From Antedon mediterranea (taxonomy: Eukaryota > Echinodermata > Crinoidea > Comatulida > Antedonidae), in assembly GCF_964355755.1 (NCBI RefSeq), contig NC_092677.1:15286101-15350100 (forward strand): a DNA stretch of 64,000 nt. The letters run 5' to 3'. The notes beneath the pieces were generated by a model. The model did not search any database. It saw only the letters and a program-made list of their open reading frames with translations, and was not told where the DNA came from. The position numbers were made by a program, and so were the translations under genes. Each line of letters opens with the position of its first letter. Positions within the stretch are counted from its first letter, which is position 1. Positions 1 through 11,105 of this stretch are shown here, piece by piece.

Positions 1-92
1 CTGGTATCTTGTGGCCATTTTTTACTTCTTAAACTGTAGTGTTTTCTTTCTGTTAGTTAATTCTTCTGTTTATATTCTGTTTCTTTCCGTAG

Positions 93-185
93 ACCAACTT
101 AGGAATGCATATCACATCACAAGATAACAAACTTAGCAGTATAGAAAGTAGATTTGGTCTGAAAGACCAAAGTACATATAGAGAG
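93..185 (+). CDS. dixdc1: Dixin exon (31 codons, phase 0-0)
   Basis: The exon follows a pyrimidine-rich acceptor ending at 92 and ends at donor GAG|GTAAAC. It encodes 31 codons without a stop, rich in Ser, Lys and Gln, and probably belongs to the region around the coiled coil. It joins in frame to the next exon at 350. Confidence 0.75.
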
Positions 186-3100
186 GTAAACAAACTTCTG
201 ATTGTGAACAATAATAAAATCTTAACCTTTTTTTTTGTAAATCAAATTTATCACTGAATCTATTTTAACAAAAATTGTTTTATGAAACTAAAGATTTTTA
301 TTCTACTTGTAAAACAGTTCATGAGAAATGTTTTTTTTTTAAATTGTAGTCATCTGAAGAAATGCAAACATTGAAGACGGCCCTCAGGAGTTTACGATCT
401 AATATGAGTCTTCATGATCCCCAACATCATGCCTTGGACACATTAGAACAGGTGCGTAAGAGTAGAAAACAATTATGTGATAGTAAAGCGCCCTTTCCAA
501 AACAGTATTCAAGGTTGAGGGGAAACTACGCACTCCCTGAAATGTATTCTTACGCCTATCTTTTGATTTTAAATTATTTGTTTCTGAGAAAAAGTCATAG
601 ATCTGTTGGTAAGAAAAATTTCAACAAATTTAGAAATTGGATTAGAATGCTAAGAGAGTAATAGTAATTATTTTACATGTGTTTTTTAAATTTGTATTCA
701 GGGTGTAACATCTATAATGGAAAGGCTGCAGTCTGGCATTGCCTCAAGTAGAAACAGTGATACAGTAGGTTGCATTCAAGCTCACTTATGACGTTCACGT
801 CCTCATTATAACCACTTACCACATGATTTCATTTCCTCTTTTTGATATGATAAAATATTCTCATAGCCATAGAGAGATATTTTGAGCTGTATACTGCCCT
901 CTATTTTTGGGTGATTCTGAAGAAAGTTCGGAAATAATGCCCCCTATTTTAGGCATAGAAATTCCATTAAACTGCTCTCACCTGAAGAATTTTGATAAAA
1001 TAGTTTGATTTTAATTGCACAAGTAAACATGTCCTTGTTTTCGTGAAATTGCTATTTGATACATATTCCAGTTGTAGTCTTATTGCAGCTTTTTATTCAT
1101 TTTCATGAAGGAAGAAGTTATAATTCTTCTGGTTTGTTATCAACTTGTTAATATCTTATCAACTTAATATTTATCAACCTGTTAACAATTTATGAACTTG
1201 TTAATATTTTATCAACTTGTTAACATTTATCAACTTGTTATTACATTTGTTTATCAACTTGTTAACATTTATCAATTTGTTAACATTTATCAACTTGTTA
1301 ATATTTTATCAACTTGTTAACATTTTATCAGCTTGTTAACATTTATCAACATATTAACATTTATCAACTTGTTAACATTTATCCACTTGTTAACATTTGT
1401 CAACTGGTTAACATATATCAACTTCAACATTCAACTTATTAACATTCATTAATGTTTTAACATTTATCAACTTGTTAACATTTATCCATCTTTTAACATT
1501 TTATCAATTTTTAAACATTAATTAACAATTTATTTACTTATTAATATTTTATCAACTTTTATAAATCTGTTTATATTGATCAACTTGTTAACATTATCAA
1601 AGTTCTTGTTAACATTTATCAACTTGTTAACATTTATCAACTTGTTAACCTTTATCAACTTGTTAACCTTTATCAACTTGTTAACATTATCAAAGTTCTT
1701 GTTAACATTTATCAACTTGTTAACCTTTATCAACTTGTTAACATTATCAAAGTTCTTGTTAACATTTATCAACTTGTTAACATATTTTAATTCAGAACAT
1801 TTGACCATTTATTATTTCTGTTTAACTACTACTAAAAACCTTCTCTACGAATATTTTATATTTTACACATTTTTTTCACTATATCTCAAAAAAACAAATC
1901 AAAAGGAATTTTCTGCACTACTTATTTTGAAGGTTTGGCCGAAAAGTTGAACCTGCAATTATTCAAATTTTTTTGACAGGTCTTCAAATCTTCTATCAAT
2001 CAATTTCCATTTGAAATTATAAATAAATTTCTTCTGATTAGAAGTTTGTCCGAAAATTTGAATCTGTAATTATTTAAATTTAAAGTTTTGATAGGTCTTC
2101 AAAATCTCCTATCAATCAATTTCCATTTGAAATAATAAATACATTTCTTCTGATAAAATGATAATAAAAGACATGGAGGAGATAAAACAAGAGGCAGATT
2201 GCCAGTACCACCCTTTACACAGATTAATCTATGCCATAACAAGAAATAAATCAAGTTTAAACAAACTTGGCAGAGATTTCCTGTAAAAGCAATGCCATTA
2301 AGATTTATAACCATCTACTGTATCGTTTATTTTAACGTGAATTTATCCATTTCTCGAATTTTGAAGCAATTTATTTTAGACAATTGGATAGTATTTAAAT
2401 TGTGCCATAAATTTAGAATAATATATCTTTCAACTTACTGAGACAATTTTTTCATATCGTTTGAAATTGAAGTTAATTCTCATCATTTATCTAATGCTAA
2501 TAGTCATCTCATCTTCCTTTTTTACATCTTTTTAAAATTTTAAATACATTTTTTAAGAAGTTTTGAAATTAAAAACCTAATTCATGATGAAATGTAACTC
2601 AACGAACATTTAATTATTTATGCCAGTTTATGTTGAATCTTGCTACAGACACATATAACAAAATAATTCTTCATCTCACCTTGCTTTCATTTTAAACATT
2701 TTAAATAAATATTGTTAATGTTAGTATTTTGTTCCTTTTGGTAAACCATAACAAATAGACTTAATATTTTGCTATGTTTTGGCTATTTGCATTGGTAGCT
2801 AACCTAAATCATTTGAAACCTGATGAATTTTTTTGAGAAATATTGTTAAGTTTACAATCAAAATGTAATTCATACAAATAGTTGTGAAATTATGAACTTC
2901 ATTCATAATCAAATTAAATATAAATCATCAACAAAGATTCCATTTGTTCAAATCAGTTAATTTTGCAATGGCAAGTATGGACCTAACCTGATGGTGAATT
3001 ATTCACTTAAAATATTTACGTTTCTTTGAATTTGTTATTACTAACATTCAGTAACCATTGCCTTGTTTTGATTAATTTATGCAATTATATTTTTTATTTT

Positions 3101-5627
3101 GTAGAGCTCAACTGAGAGTGCACGTCACGCATCTCCACGCAGAACGCCTCGTGAGGAAGCAAACTCACCGAGTAAGTGCTCACTCATATTTTTAGTTGTC
3201 GGTAAACAAAGTCGTTAAATCTGTTCTGTGTATTATTAAACAATGTGAATTTAATAACTACGTCATAATATAAATACCTATACATTTATCCACATTGAAC
3301 ATTTATTATTTATTTAGAAAAAATACTAAAAATATAACTTATATTAATTGAAATACAAAAGGTCAAAACAAAGTAAAGAAAAGGTCATTCAATTAAGTTT
3401 AAGTCAATAAATTAACTTTTAAACGAGACCATTTGATCTCGGCTTAGTTAAATCACATGAATATTCATTATTAATTTGATATTTAACTTCATTTCAAGAG
3501 AGAATAATTTCCAAATTAAATCGTGTTTGCGTTTATCAATTTTATTTATATATTGTTTAAAAAAGTAATCTCCTGGATTTCAGGAAAACCTTGTAAAACT
3601 ATTTCAATTGGTTTTGGGAGAGTTTCCATTTTAATAGAGTTTATTATTGGGAAAGTCAACTGTATTAATATCACATGCCATTTCACATTTTTATCTGAGA
3701 TGAATAAAAGCATAACCATTATGTTACTGTATCTTTCCACATGTTCTAGTGCTTCAATATTAACTTATCTATTATCTTATCTTATATAGGTATAAATTCA
3801 TTAAATGCACATTCAACAAGTAATGGCGGCCCGCCTGTTATAAACTCTACAAAGGTGCTGTATTTTACAGAGAGAACTGTAACCCCTTTCATGTCTTCCA
3901 TAACAAAACCGTACGTATATTTATGTCAATTGTTATCATGTACATAAAATCTAAGTCAATCAATAAATCTTGATTTACACTTGGAACAGGACGTAGATGC
4001 AATGCAAGCGAGTTGACCGCTTACTAATACTTGTTACTTGTTTGCATAGCTAACACTAATTAATTTTAAAAACAACTAAAAAACCTGGGACCTGTAACCC
4101 TTGGTAGGGACCCTGACGGGTACTCTTGTAATGTGTCAAACCTCTTATGTTTTGTTACATCTCTACTGGGAACCTAGCAATACAGAATTCTGCAGTAACT
4201 ACATTTTTTTACTGCAATAATGTAAGAGTTTAGTTTCAATTCAGAAGTTTATGAGTCACTGTAATAAAACAGTGTTTATGGTTACCCAACATAAAAAGCT
4301 GGCTAAATAAGGCTGCTAAATATATGCATAAACAGGTTAAAAAGTAGTTGTGTATAAACAGGTTAAAGAGTATAGTTGTGTATAAACAGGTTAAAGAGTA
4401 TAGTTGTGTATAAACAGGTTAAAGAGTAGTTGTATATAAACTGGTTAAAGAGTAGTTATGTATAAACAGGTTAAAGAGTAGTTTGTATATAAACTGGTTA
4501 AAGAGTAGTTGTGTATAAACAGGTTAAAGAGTATAGTTGTGTATAAACAGGTTAAAGAGTAGTTGTATATAAACAGGTTAAAGAGTAGTTATGTATAAAC
4601 AGGTTAAAGAGTGGTTTGTATATAAACTGGTTAAAGAGTAATTGTGTATAAACAGGTTAAAGAGTATAGTTGTGTATAAACAGGTTAAAGAATAGTTGTA
4701 TATAAACTGGTTAAAGAGTAGTTATGTATAAACAGGTTAAAGAGTAGGCAAAATGTAGTTACAACAAATAATGTTAACATGGTCCCTTAGTATGTGAAAT
4801 ATTGAATGTCAACCAACTAATCAATTAATTCACATGTTCTACTGTGATCTTGGTTTTTCCCATCACAACACTTGAATACTTTGTTTTGGCATAGTTTTAA
4901 TGGGTCTTATGGATATATGCTACTTTACCTGAAAATTTAGTAGTCATTTGTATTTGTCTCGATTGTAGACCAACTGACCAGTGGCCAATTACACCGTAGG
5001 TGTCTATCTAGTTGCATTAAATCTTAATTGATTTTAAAGCATTTTGGCAACGGACTTAATGCATCAACTACCTTAATGTCCGCAAAGAGACAAGCACCTC
5101 GGTCGTAAAATCTACTTGTACGTATGGCAATAACTAAATTGATTGCCTCTAGACTAATTGCATAGTTTTTGGACTGTGACCCACTATCTTCTTAAAGGGA
5201 TAAAACACCTTGGTCGTAAACATACTGCTATCTATGTTAATAGTTAAAACGATTCCCGTGAGTTTAATTGCGTTGTTTTTTGACTGTTACATTTTATGCT
5301 TAAGAATTCTTGAAATTGAAACTTTGATGACGTATGTTTTTATAGAAATTTATTATGAGAAGTTAACTTTTGATATTGGTAATTCCTTGATTTTGGCAAT
5401 ACAGTAGAATCATTTTTGTTTTTGGCTATATTTTTTTATCCAGACTTGGTCAAGTGACACTACGAGACTTCAAAAAGATATTTGACCGTGAGGGTCCTTA
5501 CCGATATCACTTCAAAGCACTTGATCCCGAATTTGGAACCGTGAAGGAAGAGGTGGTTGACGATGATGACATCATTCCTGGCTGGGAGGGAAAAATTGTG
5601 GGCTGGGTTGAGGAGGATATAGGATGA
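93..5627 (+). CDS. dixdc1: Dixin (DIXDC1) homologue, 3' six exons
   Basis: Six exons join in one open frame: 93-185, 350-451, 702-764, 3105-3171, 3790-3910 and 5444-5627, with stop TGA at 5625-5627. All introns are GT-AG and the phases agree (0, 0, 0, 1, 2). Exon 2 reads LRSLRSN then [12 protein letters not shown], a stretch I recognise from dixin; the last two exons form a C-terminal DIX domain. The 5' part (calponin-homology region and most of the coiled coil in the family) lies left of the window. Dixin is a cytoplasmic positive regulator of Wnt signalling that binds Dishevelled and Axin through head-to-tail DIX contacts. The linker between coiled coil and DIX is short. Dixin is preferred over Axin or Dishevelled because the end reads [15 protein letters not shown] and WVEED. 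Confidence 0.9.
350..451 (+). CDS. dixdc1: Dixin exon with the SLRSN..DPQHH motif
   Basis: The exon has 34 codons between acceptor TTGTAG and donor CAG|GTGCGT. The peptide contains [11 protein letters not shown] and [12 protein letters not shown], typical of dixin just after its coiled coil. A longer open frame running through the donor to 661 is only intron read-through. Confidence 0.88.
702..764 (+). CDS. dixdc1: Dixin exon ([10 protein letters not shown])
   Basis: The acceptor is TTCAG at 697-701 and the chosen donor is ACA|GTAGGT, giving 21 codons in phase 0. A second possible donor four bases on (GTAG|GTTGCA) would change the phase and not join the exon at 3105, so the first was preferred. 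The reading [10 protein letters not shown] fits the end of the dixin helical region. Confidence 0.75.
1134..1790. repeat. 18-bp minisatellite (AACATTTATCAACTTGTT)
   Basis: A tandem array with a unit of about 18 bp lies in a dixin intron. Units centre on TTGTTAAC, so the HpaI-type palindrome GTTAAC recurs many times. The left part is diverged. From about 1575 the array is more uniform, with a higher-order pattern of one variant (ATTATCAAAGTTC) between normal units. Because 18 is a multiple of three, both strands give repetitive open frames; these are not genes. Confidence 0.9.
3105..3171 (+). CDS. dixdc1: Dixin linker exon, Ser/Arg/Pro-rich
   Basis: 67 nt between acceptor TTGTAG and donor A|GTAAGT, phase 0 to 1. 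It encodes a low-complexity linker containing [10 protein letters not shown], ahead of the DIX domain. The preceding intron (765-3104) holds the 18-bp minisatellite. Confidence 0.75.
3790..3910 (+). CDS. dixdc1: Dixin exon, start of DIX domain
   Basis: Acceptor TATATAG, donor CC|GTACGT, phase 1 to 2. After a Ser/Asn-rich linker the exon encodes [14 protein letters not shown], the first beta strands of a DIX domain. The frame continues across the intron into 5444. Confidence 0.88.
4318..4746. repeat. 24-26-bp minisatellite (TATAAACAGGTTAAAGAGTA)
   Basis: About 17 copies of a unit with core TATAAACAGGTTAAAGAG, alternating between spacers AGTTGTG and TATAGTTGTG. It lies in the last dixin intron. 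Several consecutive units repeat as a larger block, suggesting recent expansion. Confidence 0.9.
5444..5627 (+). CDS. dixdc1: Dixin terminal exon, DIX domain C-terminal half and stop
   Basis: The exon begins after TATCCAG and ends with TGA at 5625. It encodes [29 protein letters not shown] and [11 protein letters not shown], the remainder of the DIX fold that mediates polymerisation with Dishevelled and Axin. The following DNA is G-rich and includes a poly-G run near 5735-5746, presumably 3'UTR. A possible poly(A) signal AATAAA is at 6651-6656. Confidence 0.92.
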
Positions 5628-8158
5628 ACCAGCGGGGAAGGATGATGGAAGAGAAACTTGTTGACTGAACCTTGAGAAGGATGTGTTGATGACCAAGAGT
5701 AAAGTGGGTGGTGGGCAAGGGGTGTATGTTATTGGGGGGGGGGGGACGGATTGAGAGGAGTGGTGTTTGGTGTATGGTGTAGTAAGACATATTTTAACCC
5801 ACCTACAACACACTATGTGATAAAATGCAAGCATAACACTGACTATATACAGTATTTCTGTCACCTATTATTACATACCATTATTACCATACTAATACAT
5901 TACTCAACGATTATATTAAATATTATTCCAACGATTTAAAAAAAAAACATTCAACATTGATTTTTGCATCATAATTCCATAAATTATTTAAGATTTAATT
6001 TTTCATAACAATGCAAATCAAACTATTATTTGATGATGGATATTGCCATTATTGTCCATTTTTGTTCCTGTTTACAAATATCTGTTACTGTAAATGATGT
6101 TGTTTGATTATTAATTTAATTTTGATTATTGTGTTTGGTCTATTATAAGCTAATGAATATTTAACATTATGATCGTATCCACCGAATTAGATGTCCTCAG
6201 AGTAATCATATAATAATATACTGGTTCAACTTTCATTGCCAATCCTAAAAACCCTATAGATTAGGTGCTACATGTTATTTAAAGCCATTCAGTGTATTGA
6301 ATCATTCAAAAAGGTCAGTCCAACAGCCATTCTGTGCATTTTTTCTGAGCGGGCACAGATATTTCTGAGCGTAGAATGACCGTGTAAATCAATAGGCGAG
6401 TAGACGAGAGGTCCTATTTCGGTATCACCGGCCGTTTTATATATTATGTAAGATAATACTGATAATTATTTGTAGTGTATTTTCACTTCTACAACGGCAG
6501 CGCTCTTTATTAAAAGAAATTAGTCGAAAACTAACATCTTCAAAATAAACAAGTTAAAATGAGAAAATATTTAAAAAAATATTTTGTGACCATGCAGCCA
6601 CAGCTAAATGGCATATAAAAATGTTATCAAATTAAACAAAGGTACATATAAATAAAACCAAAAGAATCACAATGGTTATCTGCACTAATGAACAAACTTA
6701 AATGTTAAACTCAAATGCAACGTAACAATGAAACCAACTTAGCTGATGGAATATCTGTCGCCTTATTTTTGTTTTCGCGTCATGTTCCCGGGAATGCCCC
6801 CTTGCATCGTGGTTAAAAAAGTTAGCATTACATTTTTATGTTACAGATTTTAATATTATAATAAAATTATTATTATTAATTGGTCACATGTTTTGCCCTG
6901 TATCTGACCAATTACCTCAGGTCCCTGGCGCAAAGGTAATGCGCAGTATTTGAAGAAAATTATTATTATTTCGCATATAACTAAATTAAGATTATTTAAG
7001 ACTGTATAATTAATAGATCTTGCTTAAAGATGCTAAATTCAATATATATTCAAATATATATTATTATAACTGCTTAATTTATCAATAATTGTGTAATAAA
7101 CAATAGATTAAAATTTATATTTAATTAACTTCTATTGTTACATATCTTGATGACGTAATTATGCTAATTAGATATCACATCAAATCAGATATATTAATTT
7201 ACTAATATTAGTTACGGTAGATGTTTATAGCTTCAAAAATATTACATACACAGTCTATATAGTTCTTAGAATGGATATTTTACGAGATTATTTCTGTAGG
7301 CCTACTTTTCTTCAAGATTATTTCTGTAGGCCTACTTTTCTTCGAGATTATGTTGTTTCATCGAGTATCTCTTGATTAAACCTGCTGCGAATATATTATG
7401 TATAGATATATATTATCTATAATATATATCCATGAACTGCGCAAGTAACATGGTGTATTCTTAGAATCAAGAAAACCGGACTTATCGAATCATGCAATGT
7501 GGAATACTCATCTCAAATTCTTATCCGTGAAGAAGATGGTTTAAGTAGACGACGATGAGACACCCACATTATTTAAAACGTTTTTCTAAATCTCGCTGAC
7601 GATCCAACGATTCTCAAATACATTCGAATTTATTATTAGAATTATTGATCCATGTTACAGAGTATTTTTGACATGTATTTGAATTTTATGTTTGTGTTCG
7701 ATAAAAGTGTAGATATAATGCAATAAAAAGGAAATGGTGTTTTTAGTCCCACGACAAACGCGGTTAAATAGTTTATGGTATTTATAGCTTTTTACAAGGT
7801 GTATAAAGTAGATTTTAAAAATTATATTATACACTTGCCTATTTGTACTATACAATGACGTACAAATAGACATTTAAGCAAAATGTATCTATTGTGAGAC
7901 ATATGGTATCTATTAATACATACGTTGTGTCGGGAATTTATTACATTCTTTTTTATATATTGTATATTTTATCATTCCATCCATACAAGCTCGTTTAGTT
8001 TATGCACATTTACCCGATGTAAATATTGAGGAGAGACGATAATAATTCATGTAAATACGTTTGAGCAATATCTATCAAATATTTGTGTTTTAAATTATGT
8101 AATATGTTGGTTTGTCTTTTAATTTTGTTTCATTCTAAGTATTTCCATTAAATATCAA
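5628..8158. other. Dixin 3'UTR and intergenic DNA, no gene seen
   Basis: AT-rich sequence after the dixin stop. It contains a poly-G tract near 5735-5746, AATAAA at 6651, and a direct duplication of about 30 bp at 7284-7345 that includes GTAGGCCTAC. Open frames here are short and without domain or splice support. Confidence 0.6.
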
Positions 8159-8282
8159 GTGTGTCTTTATAATTATTTGTACTATAATTATATTTATATT
8201 GTGGTAACGTTGGTTTATACGTTGTTTACTTACCGTAACGTACACAGCCTGTCTTTCCGTTGTTGGTTTAACGATGGTACAC

Positions 8283-8490
8283 CGTCGAGCTTTCAGTTTA
8301 AAATGGTTAAAGGTAATCTACCAAACCGTACACGTCGAGCTTTCAGTTTGGAATGGTTAAAGGTACCGTAGTCTACCAAACCGTACACGTCGAGCTTTCA
8401 GTTTGGAATGGTTAAAGGTAGTCTACCAAACCGTACACGTCGAGCTTTCAGTTTGGAGTGGTTAAAGGTAGTCTACCAAACCGTACACGT
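8283..8490. repeat. 50-bp tandem repeat, about four copies
   Basis: Units start CGTCGAGCTTTCAGTTTG and run through AATGGTTAAAGGTA to CCAAACCGTACA. Copies are nearly identical except one with a 5-bp insertion (CCGTA). The first copy is the most diverged. Short plus-strand frames through the repeat are not considered genes. Confidence 0.9.
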
Positions 8491-8924
8491 TGATCTTTTT
8501 GTTGGTTCGCGCCATAATCACACGAATACGTCGGTGTTTCTCCGTCATCTATTCCCCCCCCCCCCCCAAATACGGTATTCTAAAACATTGTTCGGATCGT
8601 GTACAAGTACCGTAATGTATTGATGTGAACTCTTTCTCGTTTTAATGTACATACAGTACAGTATTTAAGGCAAAGCATACAATATATTATAACTTATGTT
8701 TATATTTGTGGTAAATGTCTTAAAATACTTAGGTTGTTTAAATTAACGCCAGTACTCGGAAGATGTCCATGTCTTATTTTGACAAATTTAAATTTAAAAG
8801 TCTTACAAGCAAGGAAGAGATTATAATATAAAGTTTTGTGTTTGTAATATCGCTCCTCTTCGATTAGAAGTACAGTATAATCAGATGGACATATACCGTA
8901 GAAAATATTGATACAGCTTAAACA

Positions 8925-9395
8925 TAACCAATTTGACAAGGATAAGTGAAGAAGTCAGAGCAAGGCGATGCAAATAGATAGGACATGTGTTCAGAATGGA
9001 GTATAGCTGTTTGACAACATGATGTCCAGAAGGCAAGAGGATAGACGTCCTGCTGAAATAAAACATTGAAACGAGCTGTTGCAACCAAGATTCACATCCT
9101 AATGTAATGCCATTCACTCCACTTGAAGAGTAGAGAATGGTATTGGAATGGGTTTTAGGAACGAAGCTCTTGGTAAGGCAATGCAACTGGATTGGACATC
9201 TGTTACGAATGGAAGATAGTTGCCACGGCAGCTTGAACATGGTATCCAAAATGTAAGACGTCCTAAAACAACATGGAGGCTGATGCAAGAGGAGAGAATG
9301 GCATCGGGATGGAGATCTTAGAACGAAGCAAATATTGCAGGTTTTGCCAAACGGGCCGAAGAGGATTAGTAAGGTAGGTCTTATTTTAATGCTAG
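8925..9395 (+). pseudogene. Two decayed reverse-transcriptase C-terminal tails (RTE-type LINE)
   Basis: Around 8950-9080 the plus strand reads ARRCK, stop, IGHVFRMEYS; around 9165-9330 a second copy reads RQCNWIGHLLRMEDS and, after a frameshift, RRPKTTWRLMQEE then MASGWRS. The combination WIGH-LRME, then RPKTTW, is the familiar C-terminal tail of endonuclease/reverse-transcriptase retrotransposons of the RTE type. Stops and frameshifts show both are dead. The polymerase domain itself is absent. Confidence 0.6.
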
Positions 9396-10854
9396 TATAT
9401 AGTAGGTTTGTATTTTGTTAGTTTACGTTTTCAGTCAATAACGTGAGTCACGCCATGGCCATCGGTCGCGTCTTAATACGGGTGCACATAATCTGTTGCA
9501 TTTGGCTCATTGAGGGTCACTCCCTTCTACTGACGCCGAGTCGAAATCTCTCTATTCCCAGACGACTTATGTCCACAATTAATTATTTTTCGTGTGCGCG
9601 AGTACATCTTTATTTTAAAATCAGCGTTAGTACGCTAGACAGACTTTACTCCAAATAAACAACGATATTTATTGATTAAAATCTTAAAGGCATTCTATTA
9701 TATCCGTAAGCACAATAAACCATGGAACGAAATCTCGTTCAGACGAGTATTGCATACGGTAGCACATGTATGGTTTTATATTACGGCAATTTCCAACACA
9801 ATTGTTAACGATCTCGTAAAACAACCTATTTTATTTTAAACATAATTGTATTTCCTGTGATTTTCTTGTAAAAATTGCTGGAGGCTTACGCACCAAATCA
9901 ATTTATAGATTCATCTGCTATTGTCAAGCCCGTAGGCTTTTATTCCTTTTTTCGACAGAAATGAAAAATCGGTACGAGTTTCGGTTAGTTACTATGTATA
10001 GGCTAATCTTCGTTCAACCCTTTATCTCTTTCTTCTAAATCACCTCGTGCAATATGCATTTACACCAGACCCGAATAAAGCAAGAAATACCTCTTACGAA
10101 AAACGCTTGTTAACAGTTTTAAAGATATATTGTCTCCCTAAATAATATTTTTGTTTCAAATTTGAGTTATTCAATTTAACCTAAAATTTAAAAAAAATCA
10201 TTTACCTGAAGAAATGTAATTTAAAGCAAAACATTTTTCTGTCAAACAATATTTTTTTGTTTCTTTTCTTATAATACCGGCCTAGGTTGACAGCAAGAAC
10301 AAAGTAATTATTTATTTTTTTAAATGTTATAGATTACCGTCTACATGCTTAATAATACTGTATTATCAGCAAGTGTTTTCATAGACTCTCTTCTCCCAGA
10401 CGTGCCTTGGGGTTTGTAATTTGAACATAACCCGTCCGTGTTTACAAATTCCAAAACTGTCAGCTTCTAGAACTATAGCTTCCGCTTGATATAGTTTCTG
10501 AATGAGTAGTCCTCTGAGAATAGCTGGCTAAAGCCACGGCTCGAAAATCTGATTAGAGATTTTCAACGGATTAGTGTAGCAAAATGATTGAATATCTTGT
10601 CTTGAGAACATTGTAACTTTGTTCTTATTTCATCCACGTCTTTCGGTCAATAAAGTTAATGACATAATATACATATCATTTTCTATTTTAGATTAGCATA
10701 CTGTGGTTATGTAGTTTATAGGTAATCGTATCTTACAGTGTACGTGCACATTACAAAAGGAGGCGACCTAGATGGCTCTGTCTTTCAAACCTAGTTACGT
10801 TCCATCGCTGTCAACCTATGAACTGTTTAGTACTTCTGTCATTTTTTTAGGGAA
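9396..10854. other. Intergenic, no gene seen
   Basis: No supported coding region. A left end of the TTAAAGATGTATTGTCCC repeat family starts near 10119. The segment 10380-10560 is less AT-rich and open for about 50 codons on the minus strand, without a start or recognised domain. Confidence 0.5.
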
Positions 10855-11105
10855 GTTATTGTAAGGCGTGTAGGATGCAGTGTGTTGACGATGGATCGTG
10901 AGTTCGAATCCAAAGTTTGTCGCATCGCTTGTATCTGTAGGAAAGACACTTTACCTACGTTTGCCTCTCTCCACCCAGGTGTACAAATGGGTACCTGGTA
11001 TAATAAGTAAAACAAATGCGCTGATTACAGTACAGCTGCAACATTGTGGGAGTAATGTTTCCTTAGATTTGCATTAAGCGCTAATTAATATCGAATATTA
11101 TTATA
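10855..11105 (+). mobile_element. tRNA-derived SINE
   Basis: A pol III B-box-like AGTTCGAATCC is at 10901-10911, preceded by a degenerate tRNA-like head (A-box-like GCGTGTAGGATGCAG). The body contains CTCTCCACCCAGGTG and AAATGGGTACCTGGT, of a type common in invertebrate SINEs, and the element ends in an ATT-rich tail near 11080-11105. The exact ends and family are inferred by eye. Confidence 0.6.

Noticed and set aside
362-661. 99-codon plus-strand frame
   Set aside because: It starts inside a dixin exon and runs through the CAG|GTGCGT donor at 452 into the intron; only 350-451 is coding.
1530-1950. Repetitive frames on both strands (NVNKLI and LLTFINL repeats)
   Set aside because: Produced by an 18-bp minisatellite whose period is a multiple of three; no independent gene evidence.
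5460-5864. 134-codon and 72-codon minus-strand frames
   Set aside because: They are antisense to the dixin DIX exon and its G-rich 3'UTR.
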